A stretch of DNA of 64,000 bases. Source: Flavobacterium sp. (lineage in GTDB: Bacteria > Bacteroidota > Bacteroidia > Flavobacteriales > Flavobacteriaceae). This document shows positions 26,321 through 36,193 of the stretch, one piece after another. The translations under genes and the position numbers were made by a program. The notes below the pieces were generated by a model. That model was not told the origin of the DNA. It was given only the letters and a program-made list of their open reading frames with translations, and made no database searches. The number at the start of each line of letters is the position of its first letter. Position 1 is the first letter of the stretch. The DNA is taken from positions 62,001 through 126,000 of the forward strand of contig JASLED010000070.1 in NCBI GenBank assembly GCA_030151255.1. The letters run 5' to 3'.

Positions 26321-28429
26321 ATGCAAACAAACACAACAACACAAACCAACTTTTTTGACACTAAAGTATTAGGTCATCCTGCTGGTTTATTTGTATTATT
26401 CTTCACAGAGATGTGGGAGCGTTTCTCGTTTTATGGAATGAGAGTTCTATTGATTCAGTTCTTAACAATGTCCGTAATAGGAATTAATACTGGTTGGGGT
26501 TGGAATGTTGCAGACGCTGGAGCTCTTTTTGCTACATATGCAATGCTTCTATATATTACGCCAATTTTTGGAGGTATTCTTGCTGATAAATATATTGGTT
26601 ACCGATGGGCTGTTGTTATCGGCTCGTTGATTATGACACTTGGGCATGCTGCTATGGCATTTGAAGGAGAAACTTTTATGTACATTGGTTTGGGATGTTT
26701 GGTAATTGGAACAGGATTTTTTAAACCTAATATGACTTCTATCTTATCAGAAATGTATAAATCATTCCCTGAAAAGAAAGATGGAGCATATACAATTTTT
26801 TACATGGGAGTAAACGCAGGAGCTTTCTTTGGAATGATGCTTTGTGGTTACTTAGGAGAAAGAGTTGGATGGCACTGGGGATTTGGTTTGGCTGGAATTT
26901 TTATGCTTTTAGGTACTTTACAATTTTGGTTGGCTAAACCTATTTTTGGTAATATAGGAGATGTACCAAGTAAAGAAACTAAGGAAGAAGTAGAAGTGGT
27001 TGCAGATACAACAAATATGTCTGCTGATGAAAAAGATGCCTTAAAACGAAATCCTTTTACTATTACCGATTATGTTTTAATAGCTATTACAACTATTGTT
27101 GGTTTAATGTACGCTTTTAATGATGTATTCAGAATTGTGGGTAATATTCACCTATTCCCTAAAGAAATTTTAGGTTATGATGGAGCTACAGTAGGAATTG
27201 TTTTTGGATTGATTGCCTTTTTAGTGTTAGTTATTTGGCGTATTGCTCGCTATGCTAAAATAGTAAGAGAGCGAATGATTGCAGTAATTATCTTTGCATT
27301 TTTCACCATCTTTTTCTGGATGTCTTTTGAACAAGGAGCAACCTCATTAGTAATTTTTGCTAGAGATAATACTCAACGTATTTTATCTGGAAATACAGCA
27401 TTGTTATTCAAAATATTCAACACATTACTTACGGTAATTCCTTTAATGTTAATTTCTTATGTTCTTTATCTATTGGCTAAAAAAACATACAAAAAAGCAT
27501 TAATTTCTAATATTGTATTAATCTTTACTTTTATTGGTGTTTGGGGAGCTGTTATTTGGATGTTAGATAGAGATTGGGCTTCACATGCTTATCAAGTTAA
27601 TTATAACGCAATTGAATCTGTTGTTTTAACCGATGAAGGAGCTATTAAGCAAGATGAAAACAACAATCAGGTAATGAATTATCAACCTATTTCAAATACT
27701 GTAACTCCAAGTGAAACAGATAAGGTTGTAGAGCAACATACTATTATTTTAAATCGTGGTGAATATCCTATTGGAACAAAAGTTAATATATACGAAGAGC
27801 TTGGAACTTACTACATTCTTGATCAAACTACAGAAAGTGAATTAAAAGCAAACTACGAAAAACACGGTAAAACACCTCATATTGTTCAAGGAGAAATTAA
27901 AGAAGTAAAAGATAATCAAGTTGAAATTACTGCTTCTTGGTTCTCAATCTTAAATTCATTCTTTATCATTGCGTTTGCATCATTAGTATCAAAACTTTGG
28001 GATTCTAAATACAATCCTCCTGCTGCTATTAAATACGGATTGGGTTTAATTATCATGGCTGTTGGATTTGGAGTTTTGGCTTATGGCGCACATGGAATTA
28101 CAGAAGGCAATAGAGTATCGATGATGTGGCTAGTTTTTGCTTATCTTTTCCATACTTTGGGAGAATTATTCTCTTCGCCTGTTGGATTATCATATGTTTC
28201 AAAATTAGTTCCTGCCAGAATGATTGCTTTTATGTTTGGTATGTGGTATCTAGCTATCGCAATTGGAAACAATTTAGCCGCAAAATTAGGAGGAGAGATC
28301 GAAAATATTACAGAAAAATATTCATTATCAACATTCTTTCTTATTTTTACAATCGTTCCAATTGTGGCAGGTATTCTTGTTATAGCGCTTAATCCTATTA
28401 TGAAACGATTAATGCATGGAGTAAAATAA
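26321..28429 (+). CDS. POT/PTR2 oligopeptide transporter with periplasmic insert (copy 4)
   Basis: 702 residues. The core is a close paralog of copy 1 (E30-x-x-E33-R34-F, FYMGVNAGAFFG), but about 110 extra residues follow WMLDRDWASHAYQ, up to KDNQVEITASWFSILNS. The preceding loop KKTYKK is cytoplasmic by the positive-inside rule, so the insert is periplasmic. It is beta-rich and soluble (e.g. HTIILNRGEYPIGTKVNI). It is 21 bases before the thioredoxin-like gene. Confidence 0.92.
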   Translation: MQTNTTTQTNFFDTKVLGHPAGLFVLFFTEMWERFSFYGMRVLLIQFLTMSVIGINTGWGWNVADAGALFATYAMLLYITPIFGGILADKYIGYRWAVVIGSLIMTLGHAAMAFEGETFMYIGLGCLVIGTGFFKPNMTSILSEMYKSFPEKKDGAYTIFYMGVNAGAFFGMMLCGYLGERVGWHWGFGLAGIFMLLGTLQFWLAKPIFGNIGDVPSKETKEEVEVVADTTNMSADEKDALKRNPFTITDYVLIAITTIVGLMYAFNDVFRIVGNIHLFPKEILGYDGATVGIVFGLIAFLVLVIWRIARYAKIVRERMIAVIIFAFFTIFFWMSFEQGATSLVIFARDNTQRILSGNTALLFKIFNTLLTVIPLMLISYVLYLLAKKTYKKALISNIVLIFTFIGVWGAVIWMLDRDWASHAYQVNYNAIESVVLTDEGAIKQDENNNQVMNYQPISNTVTPSETDKVVEQHTIILNRGEYPIGTKVNIYEELGTYYILDQTTESELKANYEKHGKTPHIVQGEIKEVKDNQVEITASWFSILNSFFIIAFASLVSKLWDSKYNPPAAIKYGLGLIIMAVGFGVLAYGAHGITEGNRVSMMWLVFAYLFHTLGELFSSPVGLSYVSKLVPARMIAFMFGMWYLAIAIGNNLAAKLGGEIENITEKYSLSTFFLIFTIVPIVAGILVIALNPIMKRLMHGVK

Positions 28430-28450
28430 ACAACAAATTATATTTATTAA

Positions 28451-28915
28451 ATGAAAAAAATTCTATTCTTATTTGCATTTGTTTTAATGGCCTTTACAAC
28501 AAATGCCCAAGAAATTAAATGGATGAGTTTCAATGATGCTATTACAGCTCAAAAGAAAAGTCCAAAACCAATTTTTATTGATGTTTATACTGAATGGTGT
28601 GGACCATGTAAAATGTTAGATCAAAACACGTTTTCAGATCCAAAATTTATTGAGTTTATCAACAAAAATTATTATGCTGTAAAATTCAATGCAGAAGGAA
28701 ATGAAGAAATAATGTTTCAAAACAGAAAATTCACGAATCCTAACTTTGATCCAAAAAGAGCAGGAAGAAATGCAACACACGAGTTGACAATGTTTTTACA
28801 AGTTCGTGGCTATCCTTCAATGATTATCATTGATAAAAATGGTAAAGTTTCAAACACTATCGTAGGTTATAGAACAGCTGACGAATTATTATTAGAAATC
28901 AATACTACAAAGTAG
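28451..28915 (+). CDS. Periplasmic thioredoxin-like protein
   Basis: 154 residues: signal peptide ending NAQ (residue 19), then a thioredoxin fold with the active site TEWCGPCKM and a cis-Pro region RGYPSMIII. An insert RKFTNPNFDPKRAGRNATHE replaces the usual short loop. Probably a thiol-disulphide oxidoreductase in the periplasm, co-transcribed with POT copy 4. Its last 11 bases overlap the end of the convergent comEC. Confidence 0.88.
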   Translation: MKKILFLFAFVLMAFTTNAQEIKWMSFNDAITAQKKSPKPIFIDVYTEWCGPCKMLDQNTFSDPKFIEFINKNYYAVKFNAEGNEEIMFQNRKFTNPNFDPKRAGRNATHELTMFLQVRGYPSMIIIDKNGKVSNTIVGYRTADELLLEINTTK

Positions 28916-30911
28916 AAATAAAAGACCAATATCCCTTTTGACGAATATCGTGAAAAGGGATATTATTTTTATAACAACTCGCTACCAACATATCTTTATA
29001 CCATTTGGTCATTTCTTTTCCAATAATTACTTCTTTGGGTTTTAGTTCTGTCAACAATCTGTCGTAATTAATTTTACAATTATCCTGAATTAAAACATAT
29101 TCAAAATCTGTATCTATTTGATAATAGCTCATTTCAGCAGATAACACTAATAATCTATTATTATCATCTAACGAATAAATATACTGAAGTGGCATCAGTT
29201 TAGTTTCGTTCTTATTATAATATTTTTGATATCCTTTTACAAGCGAAGTACCTTGCAAACTATCATTTCCGTAAGCCAACAATTCTTCTGAAGTTGAAGA
29301 TAAAAACAAAGGTTTACTTTTATACGATGAAGCTATTATAAAAGTATCTTTTTCTTTTTTTGTTGGGAAACAAAATATAAAAACCACAAATACAGAATAA
29401 ATTCCTAACGAATAAAAACTGCGAAAACGAGGTTTATGAAAGGTTATTCTCAATAAAATAATTGCTCCAAATAAAACACCAATTTGCAATTTAGACCAAT
29501 AAGCCATAATTTGTGTGTAATTACTGTAAACATCTATACTATTTACCAAGTACAATAAAACATCAACTATTTTATTCAAAACAACAGATAACACTTCCGA
29601 AACACCAGATATTGACCAACCTACAATTAAATAAATCAATCCGCTAATCAACAAAACTGTTACAATTGGAATAACAATGATATTACTCAACAAGAAAGTA
29701 AGTGATAACGAATTGAAATAGTACAGTTGCAATGGTAAAACACTTATTTGAGCAACAATAGAAACATATATAAGGCTCAATACATAATTTAATATTCTAT
29801 TAGAAGTATAACAATTCTTAAATAAAGGCATCAGCCAAACAATACCAAAAACTGCCATATAACTTAACTGAAAACCAACATCATATAACCAAACTGGACA
29901 AAATACTAAACTTAAAAACAATGCTTGTCCAATAATTTCTAAAGTAGATTGCCTGCTTCCTACACCTTTGCCAATTGCAATAAGCGAAAACATAAAAACG
30001 GCTCTAAAAACAGAAGGAGAAAAACCAGAAAGAAAAACAAAAATCCACAAGCAAGTTAAAATAACCAACATTTTTAAGCGTTTAGGCAAATACATGGTAA
30101 CCCATGACAAAAACATGTATATAATACCTATATGTAAACCAGAAATAGCCAAAACATGCATAATACCTTGCCTTTGAAACGAAGATACAATTGCTTCATC
30201 CATCGTGGTACGATCGCCTAATAACAAAGCCGAAAGAAATGATTTAGTAGATTTTTCTAAGTAATCATTCCCTTGAATCTTTTGTGTAAGAAAATATCTC
30301 AAATTTAATATTTGAAAATACAAACTGGTATCATTTCCTACAATCATAGATTCTTGCACTGCAAATCGTTTGTAAATTTGCTTTTTCTGCATATAACCAG
30401 CGTAATCAAATTGCCCTAAATTAGAAGCTGATTGAAAATCTATAAACTTACCAATTACCTTTAAACGCAAACCAGGCCGAAGTAAACTATCAGATAAGGA
30501 AACGATAGATTTTCCGCTACACGCAATAGAATCAATAGCATTAATATCTACAACAAAGTTTGTATATCCATTTTTAGACTTTTCTTTTTGAAGAATAGTA
30601 AAACTTACAACTTCAGAATTAGATTCGGATAGATATTGCACATAACTGTGTTCTAATTTTGCCCAATTATAATATTTTGCTGCTCCTACTCCAATTGAAA
30701 TACAAATAATATAAAATGAAGCACCAATAAAATAAATACTTTTTGATTTATACTGCCACATAGCAGATTTATACCATAAACTAATACCAATTAATAATGT
30801 AGGAATAGCAAATAGCAAAAAAATAAACAAGCCACTTAGGTATTCCTGAATAAGAATACCAATTATTAAAGCAGTTACATAAAACAAAAAAGAGAATTTT
30901 AATGGTTTCAT
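28905..30911 (-). CDS. comEC: ComEC/Rec2 family DNA-uptake channel
   Basis: Inner-membrane channel that carries single-stranded DNA into the cytoplasm in natural transformation. 668 residues: two to three N-terminal helices, a soluble OB-like domain (about 90-190), then the competence domain with LLLGDRTTMDEAIVSSFQRQGIMHVLAISGLHIG and helices to about 505. The full metallo-beta-lactamase domain of longer ComEC is absent; only a 160-residue tail follows, as commonly seen in Bacteroidota. Last gene of the surE-lpxB run, 49 bases after the NlpC gene. Confidence 0.9.
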   Translation of the reverse strand: MKPLKFSFLFYVTALIIGILIQEYLSGLFIFLLFAIPTLLIGISLWYKSAMWQYKSKSIYFIGASFYIICISIGVGAAKYYNWAKLEHSYVQYLSESNSEVVSFTILQKEKSKNGYTNFVVDINAIDSIACSGKSIVSLSDSLLRPGLRLKVIGKFIDFQSASNLGQFDYAGYMQKKQIYKRFAVQESMIVGNDTSLYFQILNLRYFLTQKIQGNDYLEKSTKSFLSALLLGDRTTMDEAIVSSFQRQGIMHVLAISGLHIGIIYMFLSWVTMYLPKRLKMLVILTCLWIFVFLSGFSPSVFRAVFMFSLIAIGKGVGSRQSTLEIIGQALFLSLVFCPVWLYDVGFQLSYMAVFGIVWLMPLFKNCYTSNRILNYVLSLIYVSIVAQISVLPLQLYYFNSLSLTFLLSNIIVIPIVTVLLISGLIYLIVGWSISGVSEVLSVVLNKIVDVLLYLVNSIDVYSNYTQIMAYWSKLQIGVLFGAIILLRITFHKPRFRSFYSLGIYSVFVVFIFCFPTKKEKDTFIIASSYKSKPLFLSSTSEELLAYGNDSLQGTSLVKGYQKYYNKNETKLMPLQYIYSLDDNNRLLVLSAEMSYYQIDTDFEYVLIQDNCKINYDRLLTELKPKEVIIGKEMTKWYKDMLVASCYKNNIPFHDIRQKGYWSFISTL

Positions 30912-30960
30912 AATCCGAACACATTAAAATTCTCTTTAACATCTATAATCATCTAGACAT

Positions 30961-31575
30961 CTATATTATATCATCCAGCAACACTCTGTTTATTTGCACA
31001 AAGCGTCTTTTGTAATAATCTTCCTTTGTAGTAGAAACGATTACTCCTTTTGTAGTAGAAGAATGGATAAATTTAATTTCATCATTTGATACTTCTGTAA
31101 TAATACCAACATGACTAATTCTACTTCCTTTTCCGGTGCGGAAAAAGATTAAATCTCCACGTTGAGCGTCATCTTTATTTATTTTATCACCAATTTTAGC
31201 CATATCTGATGAGCTTCTTGGTAAATTTATAGATGATGCATCATTAAAAGCATTAGTAACCAAACCAGAACAATCTAATCCACTGCGAGTAGAACCGCCA
31301 AAACGATAGCGTACACCTTCATAATCAAATGCAGCACTTAAAATCAATTCTGATAATTCTGCATTAGTACTTTCACTTTTAAAAAGACTCATCTCATCTA
31401 AAAGTGCATCTATTTGATTTTTTATTTCTTCGTCTGTTTTTTTGCTTTCTTTTAAAATAGTTGTTCCGCTTTTCTTAACAGGATTTGGTTTGTTGATAGT
31501 TGATGCTTTAATTTGATTAAAGCTCATTAAACCCAAACTCAGTAATAAGGAAGATAATACTATTTTATAACGCAT
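30961..31575 (-). CDS. NlpC/P60 cell-wall peptidase
   Basis: Periplasmic cysteine peptidase cleaving peptidoglycan stem peptides. From ATG 31575 there are 204 residues; an upstream ATG (31611) would overlap lpxB, and MRYKIVLSSLLLSLG begins a proper signal peptide. The catalytic Cys is in LDCSGLV, the His in SHVGII and the third residue in FIHSS. The region before the domain is a Lys-rich linker. It lies 16 bases after lpxB. Confidence 0.9.
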   Translation of the reverse strand: MRYKIVLSSLLLSLGLMSFNQIKASTINKPNPVKKSGTTILKESKKTDEEIKNQIDALLDEMSLFKSESTNAELSELILSAAFDYEGVRYRFGGSTRSGLDCSGLVTNAFNDASSINLPRSSSDMAKIGDKINKDDAQRGDLIFFRTGKGSRISHVGIITEVSNDEIKFIHSSTTKGVIVSTTKEDYYKRRFVQINRVLLDDII

Positions 31576-31591
31576 AACTTTTTTTTTAATT

Positions 31592-32719
31592 CTACATAGC
31601 CGTTTTATCAAAGTGATTCTTTAGCATTTCAGCAGCAGCCAAATTACTAGCACCTTTCCCGCCCAAATTACAAATTAATTTATCATAATCCAACAAAATT
31701 TTATCTCTAAATTCGCCTTTTACGATTTTTTCAAATTCCTTTTCAATTCTTTGAGGATTACAATCGCCTTGTATCAATTCAACAACAATATCATCATCCA
31801 TAATAAGATTTACTAACGAAATATATTTTAATGTGATAATTCGCTTAGCAATTTCATAAGAAATTTGATTTCCTTTATATAAAACAACTTGAGGAACTCT
31901 AAATAATGCCGTTTCTAAAGTAGCTGTTCCTGAGGTTACTAACGCTGCATGCGCAACATCTAACAAAGAATAAGTATCATTAGAAATAAGAAACGTATTA
32001 CTATTTTTTATAAACTGTTTGTAAAACTCTGGATCTTGACCTGGAGCACCAGCTATTACAAACTGATATTCTGGATGCTTATTTATTACGGTAAGCATCT
32101 CAATCAAAAGACGAGTAATTTCTTGTTTTCGACTTCCTGGCAAAAGCGCAATGATAGGTCTATCATCTAACTTATATTTTTTTCTGAAATCTTCTTTCTC
32201 TCTTGATCGAAAATCTTCTATCTCATCAATTAAAGGATGCCCAACAAATGTTACAGGAAAATTGTGTTTCTTTTCATAAAAATCTTTCTCAAAAGGCAAA
32301 ATAACGTACATAAAATCTACGTCTCTTTTTATTGCCTTGATTCTATTCTCTTTCCAAGCCCAAATTTGTGGCGAAATATAATAATGTGTTTCTATTTTAT
32401 TTTGTTTTGCCCATTTTGCAATACGCATATTAAAGCCTGGATAATCAATAAAAATCAACATATCTGGCTGAAATTTTTCAATATCTTTTTTACAAAGAGA
32501 GATGTTTTTTAAAATTGTATTTAGATTTTGAATCACTTCTACAAATCCCATAAATGCGAGATCTTTGTAGTGTTTTACAAGTGTACCTCCTACAGCTTTC
32601 ATTAAATCACCTCCCCAAAAGCGAAATTCGGCTTTATCGTCTTTTTCTTTTAAGGCTTTCATAAGATTAGCTCCGTGCAAATCACCAGAAGCCTCTCCTG
32701 CAATAATGTAATACTTCAT
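31592..32719 (-). CDS. lpxB: Lipid-A-disaccharide synthase
   Basis: GT19 glycosyltransferase joining UDP-2,3-diacylglucosamine and lipid X at the inner membrane face. 375 residues, full length. Starts KYYIIAGEASGDLHGANLM, followed by FIDYPGFNMRIAKWAK, SPQIWAWKENRIK and LPGSRKQEI, all typical. Its ATG follows the stop of the small membrane protein gene with no gap (TAGATG). Confidence 0.95.
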   Translation of the reverse strand: MKYYIIAGEASGDLHGANLMKALKEKDDKAEFRFWGGDLMKAVGGTLVKHYKDLAFMGFVEVIQNLNTILKNISLCKKDIEKFQPDMLIFIDYPGFNMRIAKWAKQNKIETHYYISPQIWAWKENRIKAIKRDVDFMYVILPFEKDFYEKKHNFPVTFVGHPLIDEIEDFRSREKEDFRKKYKLDDRPIIALLPGSRKQEITRLLIEMLTVINKHPEYQFVIAGAPGQDPEFYKQFIKNSNTFLISNDTYSLLDVAHAALVTSGTATLETALFRVPQVVLYKGNQISYEIAKRIITLKYISLVNLIMDDDIVVELIQGDCNPQRIEKEFEKIVKGEFRDKILLDYDKLICNLGGKGASNLAAAEMLKNHFDKTAM

Positions 32720-32998
32720 CTACAGAAACTGAATAATAATTGTAATTAATATTACCGCCAAAATACAACCGCTGCCTTTATCGTCTGCACGCTTATTAAT
32801 AAACAAGGTAAACACACCCAGATTTAACAAACTTCCAATAGCTACAACTCTTCCAAGCAATCCCATTTTAATGATAAAATCAAAGTCTCTAAATAAATCA
32901 AAGTTGGTAGCTAAATGCAAATACAATTCTGCGCCAATTATTGTAGCAATTACACCTACTACAAAACCAATTAATATATCTTTTATTTTTTTACTCAT
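32720..32998 (-). CDS. Small membrane protein between surE and lpxB
   Basis: 92 residues with three hydrophobic segments (about 8-30, 44-64, 76-92). No domain recognised. It is packed with no spacing between surE (1-base gap) and lpxB (0-base gap), which implies translational coupling and perhaps an envelope role. Unknown. Confidence 0.7.
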   Translation of the reverse strand: MSKKIKDILIGFVVGVIATIIGAELYLHLATNFDLFRDFDFIIKMGLLGRVVAIGSLLNLGVFTLFINKRADDKGSGCILAVILITIIIQFL

Positions 32999-32999
32999 T

Positions 33000-33773
33000 T
33001 TATTTTAAATCCCAATTATTAATTTGATTAATTACATGATGCGCCGTTAGATCAAAATGAACAGGCACAACCGATACATATCCATTTTGCAAAGCCCACT
33101 CGTCAGTATCTTCTCCTTTATCATGGTTTACAAACTCGCCTTTTAACCAGTAGTATTCTTTACCATGTGGACTCAATCGTTTGTCAAATTCTTCTATCCA
33201 AACTGCTTTTGCCTGACGACAAACTTTTATTCCTTTTATTTCTTCTGCCTTTAACTTTGGTAGGTTTACATTCAACACCGTGTCTTTTGGCATTCCGTGT
33301 TTTAGTGCCTCTAGAGTAATTTTTTTGATAATTGGTTTTATCTGCTCAAAATCTGCATTCCAACTAAAATCTAACAAAGAAAATCCGATAGCTGGTATTC
33401 CGCTCATTCCTGCCTCTACAGCAGCACTCATCGTTCCTGAATAAATAACATTTATGGATGAATTTGAGCCATGATTTATACCAGACACACACAAATTGGG
33501 TTTTCTGTCTAATACTTGCGATAATGCAATTTTTACACAATCTACCGGAGTTCCCGAACAAGCATATTCAACATTAACTTCATCATCAATCATTACTTTT
33601 TCTAAAGTAAGCGTATTGTTTATGGTTACAGCGTGTCCCATTCCGGACTGAGCACTATTTGGTGCAACTACAACAACCTCACCTACTTCTTTCATTACAT
33701 CAATTAAAGCCCTAATACCTGGAGCCGTTATTCCATCATCATTTGTAACAAGTATCAATGGTTTTTGCATCAT
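33000..33773 (-). CDS. surE: 5'/3'-nucleotidase SurE
   Basis: Metal-dependent nucleoside monophosphatase linked to stationary-phase survival. 257 residues. The metal site is ILVTNDDGITAPG, with SGMGHAVT and VSGINHGSN also conserved. First gene of the surE-lpxB-nlpC-comEC run. Two adjacent ATGs (33773, 33770) are possible. Confidence 0.95.
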   Translation of the reverse strand: MMQKPLILVTNDDGITAPGIRALIDVMKEVGEVVVVAPNSAQSGMGHAVTINNTLTLEKVMIDDEVNVEYACSGTPVDCVKIALSQVLDRKPNLCVSGINHGSNSSINVIYSGTMSAAVEAGMSGIPAIGFSLLDFSWNADFEQIKPIIKKITLEALKHGMPKDTVLNVNLPKLKAEEIKGIKVCRQAKAVWIEEFDKRLSPHGKEYYWLKGEFVNHDKGEDTDEWALQNGYVSVVPVHFDLTAHHVINQINNWDLK

Positions 33774-33975
33774 CTTAATTTTTTAATTACTTTCGTAAAA
33801 GTAACAATTATTATGTAAAACATTTATTTATTTCCGAGTTAATGACAACTAATAATCAGCCTCATTTGATTATTTACATTGGCTTTAACAAATAATTATC
33901 TACTTGTTTAATGATTACTTTACTTTTTTAACTACTTTAGTTCAAAACTATTTAATGAATACTATTTGGGCATTT

Positions 33976-36183
33976 ATGAAAAGAAATTATAAGGTTATTA
34001 TTATTCTTATTGCTGTTTCCGCTGTATTATGGGGCTTTATGCCGAAAAAAGAGAAAGAAACGCCTGAAAAAGACCAATTTTTATTAGAATTGGTAACCTA
34101 TTTAATGGAGAAATCGCACTATGATCCGGCAAAATTAGACGATAATTTTTCCAAACAAGTGTATGCAGAATACATTAAAGCTCTTGATCCGATGAAACGT
34201 TATTTTCTTCAATCGGATTTGGATGAATTTGCAAACTATGAACTTTTAATTGACGATATGATTCAATTGAAAGATTTATCGTTTTTTGACCTTACTTACA
34301 ACAGAATTACTCAACGTATGAATGAGGCAAAAGGCATTTATAAAGAAGTATTGGAAAAACCCTTTGATTTTTCGAAAGAAGAAACATTTAATGCCGAATA
34401 CGATAGCATTCCGTATGCAAAAGATAAATCAGAATTGGTTGATCGTTGGAGAAAACAATTAAAGCTAAATACACTTGCAACTATTACTGATAATTTAAAA
34501 ATTCAGAATGGACAAGATGTTGAAATAGAAATTGACGAATTTGACGAATTGGATAATCCGATTGATAAACCAAAAAAGAACAAGAAAAATGACAAGCCAA
34601 AAGAAAAGAAAACTTTTGAGCAACTAGAAACAGAAGCAAGAGAAAGTACAGGAAAATCTTTAGATGAATTTTTTGATGTTATTGGCGATTTAGAGCGCAA
34701 AGATTGGTTTTCTATTTACTTAAATTCTATTGTAGAAAGATTTGATCCACATTCATTCTACTTTGCACCAGAAAACAAAGAAAAATTTGATGCTAGCATG
34801 AGCGGAAGCATTGAAGGAATTGGTGCGGTATTGAGAAAAAAAACAGAAGGTGTTGAAATTAACGAGCTTGTTCCGGGCGGGCCTGCTTGGAGAGGAAAAG
34901 AAATAGAAGTTGGCGATATAATTATTAAAGTAGCACAAAGCGAAAATGAAGAACCTGTTGACGTTATTGGTGTTAGGTTAGATAATGTAGTAAAACTAAT
35001 TAAAGGTAAAAAAGGAACAACTGTTTATCTGACAATTAAAAACATAGAAGGAACTATTAAAACAGTTCCTATTACACGTGAAGTAATTGAATTTGAAGAA
35101 ACATTTGCAAAATCGACCATTATTGATGATGGAAACAAAAAATACGGCTTAATTCACTTGCCAAAATTTTATATCAATTTTGAAAACAAAGACAACCGCA
35201 ATGCGTTTACTGATGTTCAAAAAGAAATAATTGAATTGAAAAAGCAAAACGTTGATGGTATTATTATGGACCTTAGAAACAACGGAGGAGGTTCATTACA
35301 AACAGTTGTTGATATGGTTGGATTATTTTCGAAAGAAGGTCCTGTAGTTCAAGTAAAATCATCGCGTGGAAAACAACAAATTCTTGATGACAAAGGCACT
35401 CAAATTGTATGGGATGGTCCATTAGTTGTTTTAGTAAACAATTTCTCAGCATCTGCTTCAGAAATTTTTGCAGCGGCAATTCAAGATTACAAACGCGGAT
35501 TAATTATTGGTAGCAAACACACTTACGGAAAAGGAACAGTACAAAACGTAATTGATTTGAACGAGCTATTAAAAGCACAACCTTTTGGTGATCTTGGTGC
35601 GTTGAAAGTTACCTTACAAAAATTCTATCGAATTAATGGTGGCTCTACACAACGTGAAGGAGTATTAAGCGACATTGTTTTACCAGACAGATATTCTTAT
35701 ATCGATATGGGGGAAAGAGATATGGATAACGCAATGCCTTGGGACAAAATTGAACGTGCTAATTATACGCCTTATACCAACAATTTTACAACCGCAATTA
35801 ATGCAAGTAGAAAACGTATTAGCGATAATCCTCAATTTAAACTAATTGATGAAAATGCACAATGGGTAAACAAAAGAAAAGATGAAAAAACATTTTCTCT
35901 AAACCTAGAAAAATATCAAGAGAAACAAAAAGAAATTGATGAAAAAGCAAAGAAATTTAAAGCTATTTCTAAATACAACAATCACTTAAAATTCTCTTCT
36001 CTTCCTTCAGAATTAGAAAGAATTAAAACAGACACTATCTTAGAACAAAAAAGAGATAGATGGCACGAAGTTTTAGGCAGTGATGTTTATATTGAAGAAG
36101 GAGTTAAAATTTTGAACGACATTAAAAACAATCCAAATGGAGTTTCAAACAAATCCATTAAGTCATTAAAATCAGCTTATTAG
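33976..36183 (+). CDS. prc: Tail-specific (C-terminal processing) protease, S41
   Basis: Periplasmic serine protease that degrades or trims proteins with non-polar C-termini. About 735 residues from ATG 33976 (MKRNYKVI); ATG 33955 is also possible. One N-terminal membrane anchor (about 6-21), an N-terminal helical domain with a KKNKKNDKPKEKK linker, a PDZ domain (about 280-370) and a protease domain. The catalytic Ser is in NNFSASASEIFAA and the Lys in HTYGKGTVQ. The C-terminal DUF3340-like helical region follows. Confidence 0.93.
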   Translation: MKRNYKVIIILIAVSAVLWGFMPKKEKETPEKDQFLLELVTYLMEKSHYDPAKLDDNFSKQVYAEYIKALDPMKRYFLQSDLDEFANYELLIDDMIQLKDLSFFDLTYNRITQRMNEAKGIYKEVLEKPFDFSKEETFNAEYDSIPYAKDKSELVDRWRKQLKLNTLATITDNLKIQNGQDVEIEIDEFDELDNPIDKPKKNKKNDKPKEKKTFEQLETEARESTGKSLDEFFDVIGDLERKDWFSIYLNSIVERFDPHSFYFAPENKEKFDASMSGSIEGIGAVLRKKTEGVEINELVPGGPAWRGKEIEVGDIIIKVAQSENEEPVDVIGVRLDNVVKLIKGKKGTTVYLTIKNIEGTIKTVPITREVIEFEETFAKSTIIDDGNKKYGLIHLPKFYINFENKDNRNAFTDVQKEIIELKKQNVDGIIMDLRNNGGGSLQTVVDMVGLFSKEGPVVQVKSSRGKQQILDDKGTQIVWDGPLVVLVNNFSASASEIFAAAIQDYKRGLIIGSKHTYGKGTVQNVIDLNELLKAQPFGDLGALKVTLQKFYRINGGSTQREGVLSDIVLPDRYSYIDMGERDMDNAMPWDKIERANYTPYTNNFTTAINASRKRISDNPQFKLIDENAQWVNKRKDEKTFSLNLEKYQEKQKEIDEKAKKFKAISKYNNHLKFSSLPSELERIKTDTILEQKRDRWHEVLGSDVYIEEGVKILNDIKNNPNGVSNKSIKSLKSAY

Positions 36184-36193
36184 TTCGTAATAA

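Noticed and set aside
28905..28915. Eleven-base overlap of convergent thioredoxin-like and comEC genes as a regulatory device
   Set aside because: Short tail-to-tail overlaps are common in compact genomes and both C-termini look natural.
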